Origin: Telopea speciosissima
Lineage: Eukaryota; Streptophyta; Magnoliopsida; Proteales; Proteaceae
Direction: 5' to 3'
Assembly (NCBI RefSeq): GCF_018873765.1
Contig: NC_057925.1
Span: 42,873,010-42,937,009, forward strand
DNA length: 64,000 nucleotides
Under the pieces are notes generated by a model. It saw only the letters and a list, made by a program, of their open reading frames with translations. It was not told the origin of the DNA and made no database searches. Every line of letters starts with the position of its first letter. The first letter of the stretch is position 1. Made by a program: the position numbers and the translations under genes. Of the stretch, positions 55,441 to 64,000 are shown in pieces.

Positions 55441-56342
55441 AGGGAAGAGTGGCAATTTGGTAAATAACTAGAATTTTTCAAGGGCTTTTGGTAAACAAAG
55501 AAGCATTGGGATGCAATAGGAATTACCAGTTATGAAGTAGGGGCAATCTTGGAAGCAACTGTAAGTGATAAATAGAAGTTGAATTAGGCATAAAGGCAAG
55601 GGCAAATTAGGAAAAAGATAAATATGGAATATAACAAAGAACGATGTCATTGGGATTGAATGGATTATGGTCAATTAAAAGAAAGTAACCAAATATCTTG
55701 CTGGCTGTAGCCAAAGGGAAAGATACCATGATAGTGATCGTCTTCAACCTCACTACCAAGGTCCAAAAGTAAAAGATAACAAGACTCGAGAGACTCCATC
55801 AGCAGAGGTGAGAACAATAAACACCATTAGAAGAAAATAAATCGAGGAATATTTGAAAACAGAAACCACAATCAGTTTTCCGACCATCGAAAGTAGCTGG
55901 TTCTGTAACTAGCAATCAGAGGCGGAAAACCCAGTCGACGTTAGTAGCAAGATATCGATTAGCAGAAAATAGAATCAGCAATGCAAATAAGAAAACCAGA
56001 GATTATTGCAGCAGAGGCATCGGTTTGTTTGGATTCAGCAAATCATGACTAGCAAACCCAGTCGAAGAATCAGGAATAAATTTCGATCAACAACAACCAG
56101 TGAATCGAAACCAGAAATTGTAATCAGATATCAATAGTTATACAACCAGTGGAACGGCCAGCAGTAGGAACAAACTTAGGCTTCAATCTTCAGCAGAACA
56201 GGTACGAATTTTCATACAAATCTTCAACGGTATATGAAACCCTACTTCTTCTTCTTCTATAAGCTAGGGTTTCTTCTTCAAACTAGAAACCCAAAAACGA
56301 CTCTCAAAACGGCAATAACAGAGAGAAACAGGTACTGGTTAG
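55441..56342 (-). other. Retroelement interior, 5' part (leader)
   Basis: Non-coding, rich in 'CAGCAG', 'AACCAG' and 'AGCAATCAG' words. Abuts the primer-binding site at 56,343-56,355. Confidence 0.65.
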
Positions 56343-56355
56343 GGCTCTGATACCA
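56343..56355 (-). promoter_or_regulatory. Primer-binding site of the LTR element
   Basis: TGGTATCAGAGCC on the minus strand directly inside the 5' LTR; tRNA-Met type, as in Copia elements. Confidence 0.8.
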
Positions 56356-56759
56356 TGTAGAAAACCTAGGACCTGTAACCAGTAACCTTAGAGAGGAGAA
56401 TAGAGAGAAGAAAGAAGAAGAGAAGAGTAGCTGCAAGGGGAGGAACCGTATGTCTTATTTTGCTTCCTCCCTCAAGTATCTTATTTATAATAAAACCATT
56501 ACAATCATAAAAGGAAAAGGAAACTAAACCTAATCTAAAATAGGTAGTTAACTTAAACTAGGAAACTGACTGCTAACTCCTAACAATTAAAGACATAAAA
56601 CAATAAAGGAAATCATAATGGACTCAACCACAATAGGGACACTTCCCTAATCGTGCTACACTTCTCAACACTCCCCCTCAAGTTGGATTATACAAATAAG
56701 AGAGGAAGGAAAATCCAGCTTGAACTAAATAAAAAAAGAACTCCATAATAATGCTAACA
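56356..56759 (-). repeat. 5' LTR of the retroelement
   Basis: 404 bp, pair of 43,245-43,648. Confidence 0.88.
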
Positions 56760-56764
56760 GAGTA
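56760..56764. repeat. Target-site duplication (GAGTA), right
   Basis: Matches 43,240-43,244. Confidence 0.8.
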
Positions 56765-57317
56765 CTATCTAATGACATGAAAACCATAACCCATTGTAGT
56801 AAAAAACAGGTTGGAAAATCCATTTGAAAGTGGGTCCCATAAGGTTAAAATGAAATCTTTTATAATATGATAGGAAAATCAAATAATTTTCTAATCAAAG
56901 ATTTTTATGATGAAAAACACCCAATCACAAAATTTGGATCAATGTCAAGGCCATTTGGCCAGCCTTTGACCCGGTCATTCCTAACGAGTGCATTTTTGTC
57001 ATTTTCTGGGGCAACCTTCCTTGGTCGTTTTGGGATGGTTCAAAATATTAGCTGGGGTTACATGACTTCTAAAGTTATAAACCGGACTCTAATCACTATC
57101 CAAGGCATCTTGTCACAACCAACTCAGTGTTTTCACCGAGTCAAAAGAAACTCTCCCGAGTTTGATCAGTTTTATCCAGAAAACGAATAAGAAGTGGAAA
57201 TCACCGAGACAAATCACACAAAGTTTTCCAAAACCGAGAAGATAAATGGACAAAGAACAAAGGACTTTGTATGACAGCTGAACACAAACACAAACACACA
57301 CACACACATACATAAAC

Positions 57318-57360
<43 letters not shown>

Positions 57361-58890
57361 TCTAACTCTATGAATGAAGTCTGTAAATCTGGGAAAGAGT
57401 TTGCGATCAGGCTTTTCTTTTTAAATGGTGCAACTGGTCAGATTTACTTTCTTTCTTCTGATGATAAAACAGAGATGACTGCGGTGGAAAGTTGCGAGAG
57501 CTTCACATTAGGAGCCTAAAGTACGACTCCTATTGAGTTGTGTGTCCATGTAGAACTACTGTTCCCAGTTTGCTGGTTCTGTGTTCCACTTTCTCTTGCA
57601 AACTCATGCACAAGACTTCATATATTTCAGAGTGTAATACCCAAAAAATGGTGATCATTCAAAGGATTCACACCATTGAAGAAGCAAGGAGAAAAGTCCT
57701 TTATACATGGTCACTCTTATCATTAAGAAAAAATCAAATTCTCTCTACCTTCCCTGTTATTGGAGCTATATTCTAGTACTGTTCTTCCATATTCCTTCTT
57801 ATATGTTCTAACTCTTCATGCTGCTATCATGGTATCTTAAAGAAAGAACTCTTCTTCTTTTGCAGAATAGTGCAATCAGACCACCATTGAAGTTTCACAT
57901 GCAAATCGAACAAGTTCCGGTGATTCTAATACTAGACCAACGGCATAAGCAGCACTTTCTCAGACAATCATTAAAGTTAATTTTGAAGTAAAACCATCCA
58001 TCGATGGTGATGATCAGCTCAGCATTTCTATGTCTTTTCACTGTTGAAAGCAACAGATTAATTTATTACAAACTTAATATTGTTGTGGGAGAATTAATCC
58101 TGATTGTGCGTGTCTCCAAGCTTGAAAATCTCTTGAATAGCATTGTTGCATGGAACTCCATGTAAGTAAAAGGCTACTTAGTGTTGAAAAAAATTACACT
58201 AACATAGAACAGAGGGCCTTCATGTTCTTGGAGCTTCTAATCATGGATTCAGGCTTAGGAATTAAGTAGTCTACTGAGAATTTATCTTCCTATTTTGCCA
58301 CTTGCCAAACTCTGTTTAGGTTGAAACTTTACATGTAAACATGGGACCTTGGGATTTACATGTTCCCAAAATTTGGGCTCTTGTGGATCTGCCATGTGGC
58401 AAATATTTGGGCCATCTTAACAAGCGTATCAAGATGGACCATTCTGATAATTTTTTTGGCCTCAATATTTATCACAGATGATCAAGAGGGGTGAGGAATT
58501 TTTAGTTCCATCTTTTCCAAATCTCTCTTTTACTCCATATTTCAATTGCGTGTTAATCTTCCCATACGTTAGCATTGAACAGCGAGGCCATCCCCCCTAT
58601 ATGGTAATCATCAGACTAGAAAAATTCAGATTAAAATGAGTAAAAGACAGAGATGTACTTCTGGTCGTTTACTTTAACTTTTGATATAATTCCCTGAAAT
58701 TTATTACTATTTTTTTTATCATTGAAATACAAATAATGTATTAAAAAACTAAGCAATACTCTATGATAAGGAAAGTTTTCATTGGGAAGTTATTTTTGGC
58801 TTACAGAGTCTAAAGGTTGTTATTCTTAGAGACTCATGTCTATTTTCAAAAGCAATATGAACATGTACAATCTGGTCAGAAAAGGAATTT
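56765..58890. other. Intergenic, no gene recognised
   Basis: About 2.1 kb. Short open frames (e.g. 57,540-57,776) match nothing known. Contains the CA/GA microsatellite below. Confidence 0.5.
57287..57356. repeat. (CA)n and (GA)n microsatellites
   Basis: CA/CACA units at about 57,287-57,310 and ~16 GA units at 57,325-57,356. Confidence 0.9.
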
Positions 58891-58897
58891 AACTTTT

Positions 58898-59063
58898 GGG
58901 CATGAGATCACTACTTGGTCGCATGGCCTCTACACCAGCGTTTGGGTCAATGGGGGAGCATGCCTGTGTATCCACCCAGGAGCAGGGCTGTAGAGGCATC
59001 ATTTCGTGGTGCCCTGTAAGAGGGCGTAGGGTAGGGGATGCCACCAAGCATGGATCTTTTTCC
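58898..59063. mobile_element. hAT-type MITE (family A), near-perfect 8-bp duplication
   Basis: The left part 'GATCACTACTTGGTCGCATGGCCTCTACACCAGCG' resembles the family A start. Flanked by TTAACTTT (58,889-58,896) and TTAACTTG (59,064-59,071). The interior and right end are diverged. Confidence 0.5.
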
Positions 59064-59138
59064 TTAACTTGTTTTTCATTTTTAAGGATAGAAAAGAACT
59101 TACAAATCTATGTAACACTTACAGAGATAGGATGTAGT

Positions 59139-59455
59139 ACCAACAATGCATCTATACCTTCAAGAAAGGTCAACTCTCAAATCACATAGGTTGAAGTACC
59201 AAATGTGATACGTATAGAAAGTACAAAGGCTATGCTCAGTAATATACTCAAATATGAATATTGATTTAGATAGACAAAAAACTCAGATTGCATGAAAATA
59301 GAATCAGAACAATGTCTTCGTAACACTTTCAGTGAACAAAAACACTCTGTGTTGCTTTCAGAGAACAAAATCACTTGCAGAGAAGGTTTTGAGAACAGAA
59401 CATAAACACTCTCTGATTTGAGAGTTGTTCTTTCTTGGAGGTATAGATGCATGGC
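59139..59455. repeat. Inverted repeat, ~42-bp arms
   Basis: Left arm 59,143-59,184 ('GCATCTATACCTTCAAGAAA' ... 'CTCTCAAATCA') and right arm 59,412-59,453 ('TGATTTGAGAG' ... 'GGAGGTATAGATGC') are complementary with a few mismatches; ~230 bp lies between. Possibly the ends of a small transposon. Confidence 0.65.
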
Positions 59456-60311
59456 CAATCTGAATTGCAAAATTGGGGCATCTAAAAACCTTAAGGAGAG
59501 TATTTTTCATACGGTTCAACTCTACTACCATCTGTTCTTTACAAGAAGATAATCTACATCAACCGATGCTTTCAGTGTTAGTCTCTACCTCAATCAGTGC
59601 AAGGATATATATATTGGTGATATATTGTTGCTACACAAAGTCAGATAAGTCTTATATACTGCCTATTATAATGTACTACGACATTATTAATTATTTAATT
59701 CAACATTTTAATAGTGATTTTATGGGGTTTACTTTCCTTCTTTACTTTTTAGGCTTCTATTTTCGGAATCTTAGATAAGTTTTCCAAGGGAAAGGGTTAA
59801 TGGTTTGGGTGGTGTAAAGGTTCGACAACAATGGTGCGTGGTCTCGGGGCCAACTCTTTTTTTGGGGGGTGGGGGCCGCCACAGGACTTACCGGATGTTG
59901 GTATCCCTCTCTAGCGACTCAATTGATTGTTTGTGGACGTTGACGCGAGGTCACTTCCGTTCGGGGTTCGTGGAAATGCAATTTAAAATAACAGAAAAGA
60001 GGCACCACCTAGGTTGTGAAGGGCCTAGAACCCTGAAGGTATAGCCCAAATACTGGTTAAGGGATAGGGATACGATTGATTAAGGGATAGGGCTACGATT
60101 GATTCCATATGATCTAGCCAGAGAATGGGTAAGAAGTCAGGTTACGGAGATGAGAAGGTTTTATGCATCCTACTCCGCCTGGAGGAATCGATCTTTCGTG
60201 TTAGATGCTTGGGTTTTCTCAAAATATAATATCTCATATGACAAAATGCAAGGTTAGTATATGATCGAAATATGATGCATCATGAGAACTTAAATATACA
60301 AACCAACATAA

Positions 60312-60785
60312 AATGGTAAAATTGCACAAACATCCCCTGGAGGGTATAAATGCAAAAAAATGCATTAAAAGTTATATTTTAACATCACCATTGATAAAAA
60401 ACACTAATATCATGAAAGTAAGGTGTTCAAAATACTTAAAATGCAAACAAGCATAAGATAGTAAAAATCACACAAACACCCCCTGGAGAGCAAAAATGCA
60501 TTAGAAATCACATTTAAATATCACCATTGATCAAAACATGATTAAATTAACATAATGTATGTAAAGCATTCCAAATGCCTAAAATGCAAACAAGCATAAG
60601 ATGAAAAAAATTACATAGACACCCCCTGGAGAGAAAAAATGCATGTAATGCATTAAAAGTCATTTGAACATCACCATTGATTAAAACAAGACTAAATGCA
60701 TTAATATAATAAATGTGAGACATTCCTAATGTCTAAAATTCAATCTGACATAAGATGAGCATATTTACCAAAATGGCTCAGGAAG
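60312..60785. repeat. Minisatellite, ~145-bp unit, about 3.3 copies
   Basis: The anchor 'ACACCCCCTGGAGAG' (variants) occurs at about 60,334, 60,480, 60,623 and, decayed, 60,777, with 'TCACCATTGAT(A/C)AAAACA' and 'ATGCAAACAAGCATAAGAT' in each unit. Confidence 0.75.
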
Positions 60786-60984
60786 GTAATATTGATATTT
60801 TATATGAATAAAACCATTAATGCATGTATGTGACTACATTCCAGATCTGCCAAAAAGAGTTGATCGTATTTTTATGAAAATGGGTACCATGACGATACAT
60901 GGATCGACAGGTTTTCTTTTAGAAAAACATAACGGCGTAAGGGCCGAAAAGCTAAAGTCCCAGAAAGCAAATAATGATAGAAGG

Positions 60985-61135
60985 TAGACTTGGCCTAACG
61001 TTCATCAATCAGATCGTTAGTGAAATAACGCATGCACACATCACTAAAATCGCAAAAAATAATGATGACTGAAGATAGGTTCAGCCTTACGTCCATAGTC
61101 AGATTGTTAGTGAAATAACGCACACACCCATCACT
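60985..61135. repeat. Tandem duplication, ~75-80 bp unit
   Basis: 'GTTAGTGAAATAACGCA(T/C)(G/A)CAC' with 'CATCACTA' recurs at about 61,015 and 61,089, preceded in both by 'GTTCATC'/'GTCCATA' variants of one sequence. Confidence 0.75.
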
Positions 61136-61339
61136 AGAAATTCCGGAAAACGGGAATTGATATTTTATGTGCAGTTATGATGTACAATAGGTATGTATAT
61201 GCATGGAAACCATATAAACACCCTAACTAACATTAATATGCACAACATAGCATGTTACGTTAATGGATTACATTATGCCAAATGTAAAGAGGTGAAAATA
61301 CCTCGATTTGACCTTCCACAAGGGTAAACAGAGAGACAT

Positions 61340-61530
61340 TCCATACAAAAATTTCAGCGGCGCTTCCACTTTATCAGACTGGATTTGTTGATGAGATGCA
61401 AGTAGAACCCCGACTTATCAAACAAACTTTTATTGACGAAACTCGGGTAGAACTTCGACGTATCAGGAGGATTTTGTTGGAATCCCGGCAGACCTTCGGC
61501 TTATCAGAAGAATTTCGTTGGAAATCGGAC
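61340..61530. repeat. Tandem repeat, ~44-bp unit, four copies
   Basis: 'TTATCA' in the context 'GAACCCCGACTTATCA' recurs at about 61,371, 61,415, 61,460 and 61,501, each followed by a 'TTTGTTG(A/G)' stretch. Confidence 0.7.
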
Positions 61531-61859
61531 AGTTCTGTGCCTCAGGTGGAGGGAAAAAGACTGCTTCTCTCTCACTTGAAGAACCATACCTCCTAGGTAG
61601 GGTAGGGTAGTTTTAGAAGTGGATTACACACGCACTTCTAAGACCAAAACTAGGGTAATCCCACTCTTGTAGATTCAGGACATCGAGGGACTTATCGAGA
61701 GACTTTCCGCAAAAAGAGAGGATCAGATTGTGTTGAGATAACTCAGACAGGGTAACAAAGCAAAAAACTAGGAGAGCAAAAATCCCAAAATCCAATTTTG
61801 GAGTGAAAATTTCTCTTCAAAGAAGTGAAATTCGGACAAAGGGGTGAAAAGTTATCCCT

Positions 61860-61861
<2 letters not shown>

Positions 61862-61893
<32 letters not shown>
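61862..61893. repeat. (GA)n microsatellite
   Basis: About 16 GA units. Confidence 0.95.
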
Positions 61894-61895
<2 letters not shown>

Positions 61896-61920
61896 CTCTC
61901 CTTTTATAGGCAAATGAAGA

Positions 61921-61953
61921 GGTGAGTCATTCCACATATGGGAATGACTCACC
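61921..61953. repeat. Perfect 13-bp hairpin
   Basis: GGTGAGTCATTCC and GGAATGACTCACC around the 7-nt loop ACATATG. Confidence 0.85.
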
Positions 61954-62199
61954 CTCCATGGAGTGTTCCACGGATTCGTAGAGTGTTCTATGGATCTATG
62001 AAACTGTTCCACAGATCTGTGAAACTCTCCAAGTGTTTGGGCAACCGCCTCAACCTCTAAGATGGGCCCAAACCTCCCCATTTGACCCGAAAATATGCAT
62101 TTTTCCGGTTTTTGGTCGGGCACAGTTTCACACTCGGGTGTTGGAAATTGACAAGTAATATATCGTTGGAATCATTTTTCTGAGCACTATCCAATGGTG

Positions 62200-63700
62200 T
62201 AAAATTTGGTCCAAGTTTTGGTAAAAAATATCTTAATTTTGAGAACAAAAATAAACCCTAATTTGGTATCGGGGGAATTCCCGACAGCCATTTTGATTAA
62301 AACTCCTGCCATGGAAAGAGAACTCGGTCGAAACCTGTCAAAACCACCGAGATATCTCGGTTTCATAGGTTTTCAAGACGAGTTGGCCAGGTACTTGAAA
62401 AAATGCATGGTTTCGACCAGTTTCGGTTGGTTTCGACCAAGATGTTGATAATTTTGCAAGTTTCGACACTTATGCCTATCGAAACTTGGGGAAACCTGGC
62501 TCAAAACCAGTTCAGATACTTATGTATGCCAATAACCAGGCTAGAAACTAGGACAGACACTTATTAAGCCCAATATCATTTGATATTATTAATAAATAAG
62601 AAAATACCCCCTATTTGAATCTAATTAAAATAGTTAAAAAAATCAAATTCCAAAAGGAAAAAAAATGAACTCTCCAGTTCAAGAACAAAAATCGAATTTT
62701 TGGTAGTAAGTACAATTTTCAACATTCTAATGCTGAGGTTTTTCTCAAATCTAAAAATTCCATAAATCTTAATTGGGTAAAACATTGCTAAAACCAAAAG
62801 TGCGGTAAAATATTCAATTGTTTTGATGTCCAAAAAAACATTTTCATTTAGAGCGATTTTGACAGCAGTCGCACACACCAAATTAAGTTTGACCAGTACA
62901 TAACTCCTTCAATATAAATAAGATTTATGCAATATTGGACTTGTTGGAAAGCTATCAAAATAAAGCTGTCTAACAAATCCAAGATTGTTTAAATGATTTA
63001 TATTGAAGGAGTTATGTTCCGGTCAAAGTAAATTTGGTGTGTGCGAATTGTCAAAATGGCTCGAATTAAAATAATTTTTAGACATTAAAACTAATGAATA
63101 GTTTTTCGCACTTTTGGTATTTAGTAATGTTTTACCATATTAAGATTTATGGAATTTTTATATTTGAGAAAAATCCCAACATTAGAAAGTTGAAAATTTC
63201 ACCTACCGCCGAAAATCTAGTTTTTGTTCTTGAACTGGGGGGGGTGGGTTGACATTTTATCTTTTTGGAATTAGATTTTTTTAACTATTTTTATTAGATT
63301 CAAATAGGGTATATTTGTTTATTTATGAATAATATATTAAGTAAATGAAATACAAATACCAAAACATTTACTTAGACCTTGGCCTGACAAGACAACTATG
63401 ACTCTCAGTATACTGTGCGTACACTAGTAAGCTTGGGTAAAAAACCACAAGTACCATTTTTAGTGTTTTTTTTTTTTGGGGGGTGAAAATAGTTCATGCA
63501 TTTTGTTTAGAATGTCAAAAAAAAGGTTATATACAAAAAAATCAGATAGAAAAAAAAGCATTTCTAGGCCTCGAAACCACTAACTCGAGTTGGTCAGGAA
63601 AAAATCACAGTTTTCGACCATATCTCGGTATCTCAAAGCGAAGGGTTAGGCCCTCGAAACTAGGTCGAAACCCGAGATCTTGAACCTTGGATAGCATTGA
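62200..63700. mobile_element. Unclassified foldback-containing repeat
   Basis: The outer parts carry 'ACCGAGATATCTCGGTTTC', 'GGTTTCGACCA' (62.33-62.44 kb) and 'GACCATATCTCGGTATCTC', 'CTAGGTCGAAACCCGAGATC' (63.62-63.68 kb), in roughly mirrored order around the long hairpin. Similar words occur in the insertion in PMP22 intron 4. Probably one non-autonomous transposon family, class unknown. Confidence 0.45.
62580..63330. repeat. Long inverted repeat (foldback), ~370-bp arms
   Basis: Arms about 62,580-62,953 and 62,964-63,330 are reverse complements with roughly 15 percent mismatches by eye, around a 10-nt loop (62,954-62,963). Matching pieces include 'CTATTTGAATCTAAT' / 'ATTAGATTCAAATAG' at the outer side, 'AACTCCTTCAATATAAAT' / 'ATTTATATTGAAGGAGTT', and 'TTGGACTTGTTGGA' near the loop. 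Positions pair to a near-constant sum, so few indels separate the arms. Confidence 0.85.
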
Positions 63701-64000
63701 ACATTTTGCGTTTAAAAACACTTATCCGAACCTTATGACGGTCATAGTGGGGTTGGTTAGGGGGTCTAGTCCTTCTTGAGAGAGAAACTTTGTCAATTCA
63801 CGTCCGATTGTCATCATTGCTGGGGGGTGACAAAATTCAAGGCCTACAAGTGGTCCTACAAGCCCATCTCTACAATATGTTTTTATATATGCAGGGGTCA
63901 GATTTTATATGTAAGGGATAAATACGGATATGATTAATTTAGTTATGGGTGCAACTTGTTGACACTAAACTGACAAACTAAAAGGTTGTAACCTTCTTTT
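63701..64000. other. Intergenic, nothing recognised
   Basis: No open frame or repeat of note. Confidence 0.5.

Larger units (their letters stand above)
43245..56759 (-). mobile_element. LTR retroelement (Copia-like, no visible gag-pol), split by an endogenous caulimovirid
   Basis: Two 404-bp LTRs (43,245-43,648 and 56,356-56,759), each TG...CA in outline, are flanked by GAGTA on both sides. By eye the LTRs differ at about 16 positions (about 96 percent identity), so the insertion is fairly young in evolutionary terms. On the minus strand the primer-binding site TGGTATCAGAGCC (56,355-56,343, tRNA-Met type) follows the 5' LTR, and a polypurine tract CTTGAGGGGAAG (43,660-43,649) precedes the 3' LTR. 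Its own interior is only ~1.8 kb, in two parts (43,649-44,538 and 55,441-56,342), and shows no gag or pol, so it is non-autonomous. About 10.9 kb of viral sequence separates the parts. Confidence 0.85.
59805..62130. mobile_element. LTR-like repeat, diverged relative of the 9.2-12.2 kb block
   Basis: Shares the order 'GCACCACCTAGGTTGTGAAGGGCCTAG', 'GTCAGGTTACGGAGATGAGAAGGT', then AT-rich minisatellite with 'AAAACATGATTAAATTAACAT'. Contains three internal tandem repeats (60.3, 61.0 and 61.4 kb) and a (GA)n. No coding domains. Ends not defined. An old fossil. Confidence 0.42.

Noticed and set aside
43245-56759. Reading the paired LTRs as those of a retrovirus-like element containing the viral genes
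   Set aside because: The viral polyprotein lacks integrase, runs opposite to the LTR element for its main copy, and has its own primer-binding site; the two are separate elements.
57540-57776. Plus-strand open frame of 78 residues
   Set aside because: No similarity, no splice context and low-complexity surroundings.

Overview
This window is nuclear DNA of a flowering plant. The genes have plant-type introns and plant-specific families: two organellar PPR genes, the glycine decarboxylase T-protein and peroxisomal PMP22. The repeats are also those of an angiosperm (Au SINE, Tourist and hAT MITEs, LINE, Copia-type LTR elements, an endogenous caulimovirid). I cannot fix the species from sequence alone; a woody dicot or early-diverging eudicot would fit.

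Layout. 1-3.6 kb holds LINE remnants, one with a clear 14-bp target-site duplication, then a tRNA-Trp-like gene whose invariant U33 is changed. 3.95-5.14 kb is a PPR336-like mitochondrial PPR gene cut once by an in-frame TAA. 5.1-19.7 kb is long repeat-rich intergenic DNA: small tandem duplications, hAT and Tourist MITEs, an Au SINE, a 3 kb LTR-like repeat with an internal ~155-bp minisatellite, and a three-unit array derived from an LTR element. 19.8-24.9 kb is an intact three-coding-exon gene for the mitochondrial glycine cleavage T-protein (GLDT). 27.2-29.2 kb (minus) is a DYW-type PPR editing-factor gene, again full length except for one in-frame stop. 29.5-39.3 kb holds a 5'-end Copia fragment, MITEs and unassigned degenerate DNA. 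39.4-43.0 kb is an intact seven-coding-exon PMP22 gene whose introns carry repeats.

43.2-56.8 kb is the most striking part. A 13.5 kb LTR retroelement on the minus strand has 404-bp LTRs and a 5-bp duplication (GAGTA). Its short interior was split by a rearranged endogenous pararetrovirus (Caulimoviridae, Florendovirus-like). The viral DNA starts at a (TA)n run, contains one unit-length ~8.04 kb genome with a 30-bp terminal redundancy at the primer-binding site, and is followed by direct and inverted fragments. All viral reading frames are broken; it is a fossil.

56.8-64 kb is intergenic: microsatellites, a MITE, an inverted repeat, a second LTR-like repeat related to the one at 9-12 kb, and a ~0.75 kb foldback hairpin.

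The host genes share no pathway as neighbours, though GLDT (mitochondrial photorespiratory glycine cleavage) and PMP22 (peroxisomal membrane) both serve organelles linked by photorespiration, and the two PPR genes encode organelle RNA-binding proteins. Their proximity is probably coincidental.
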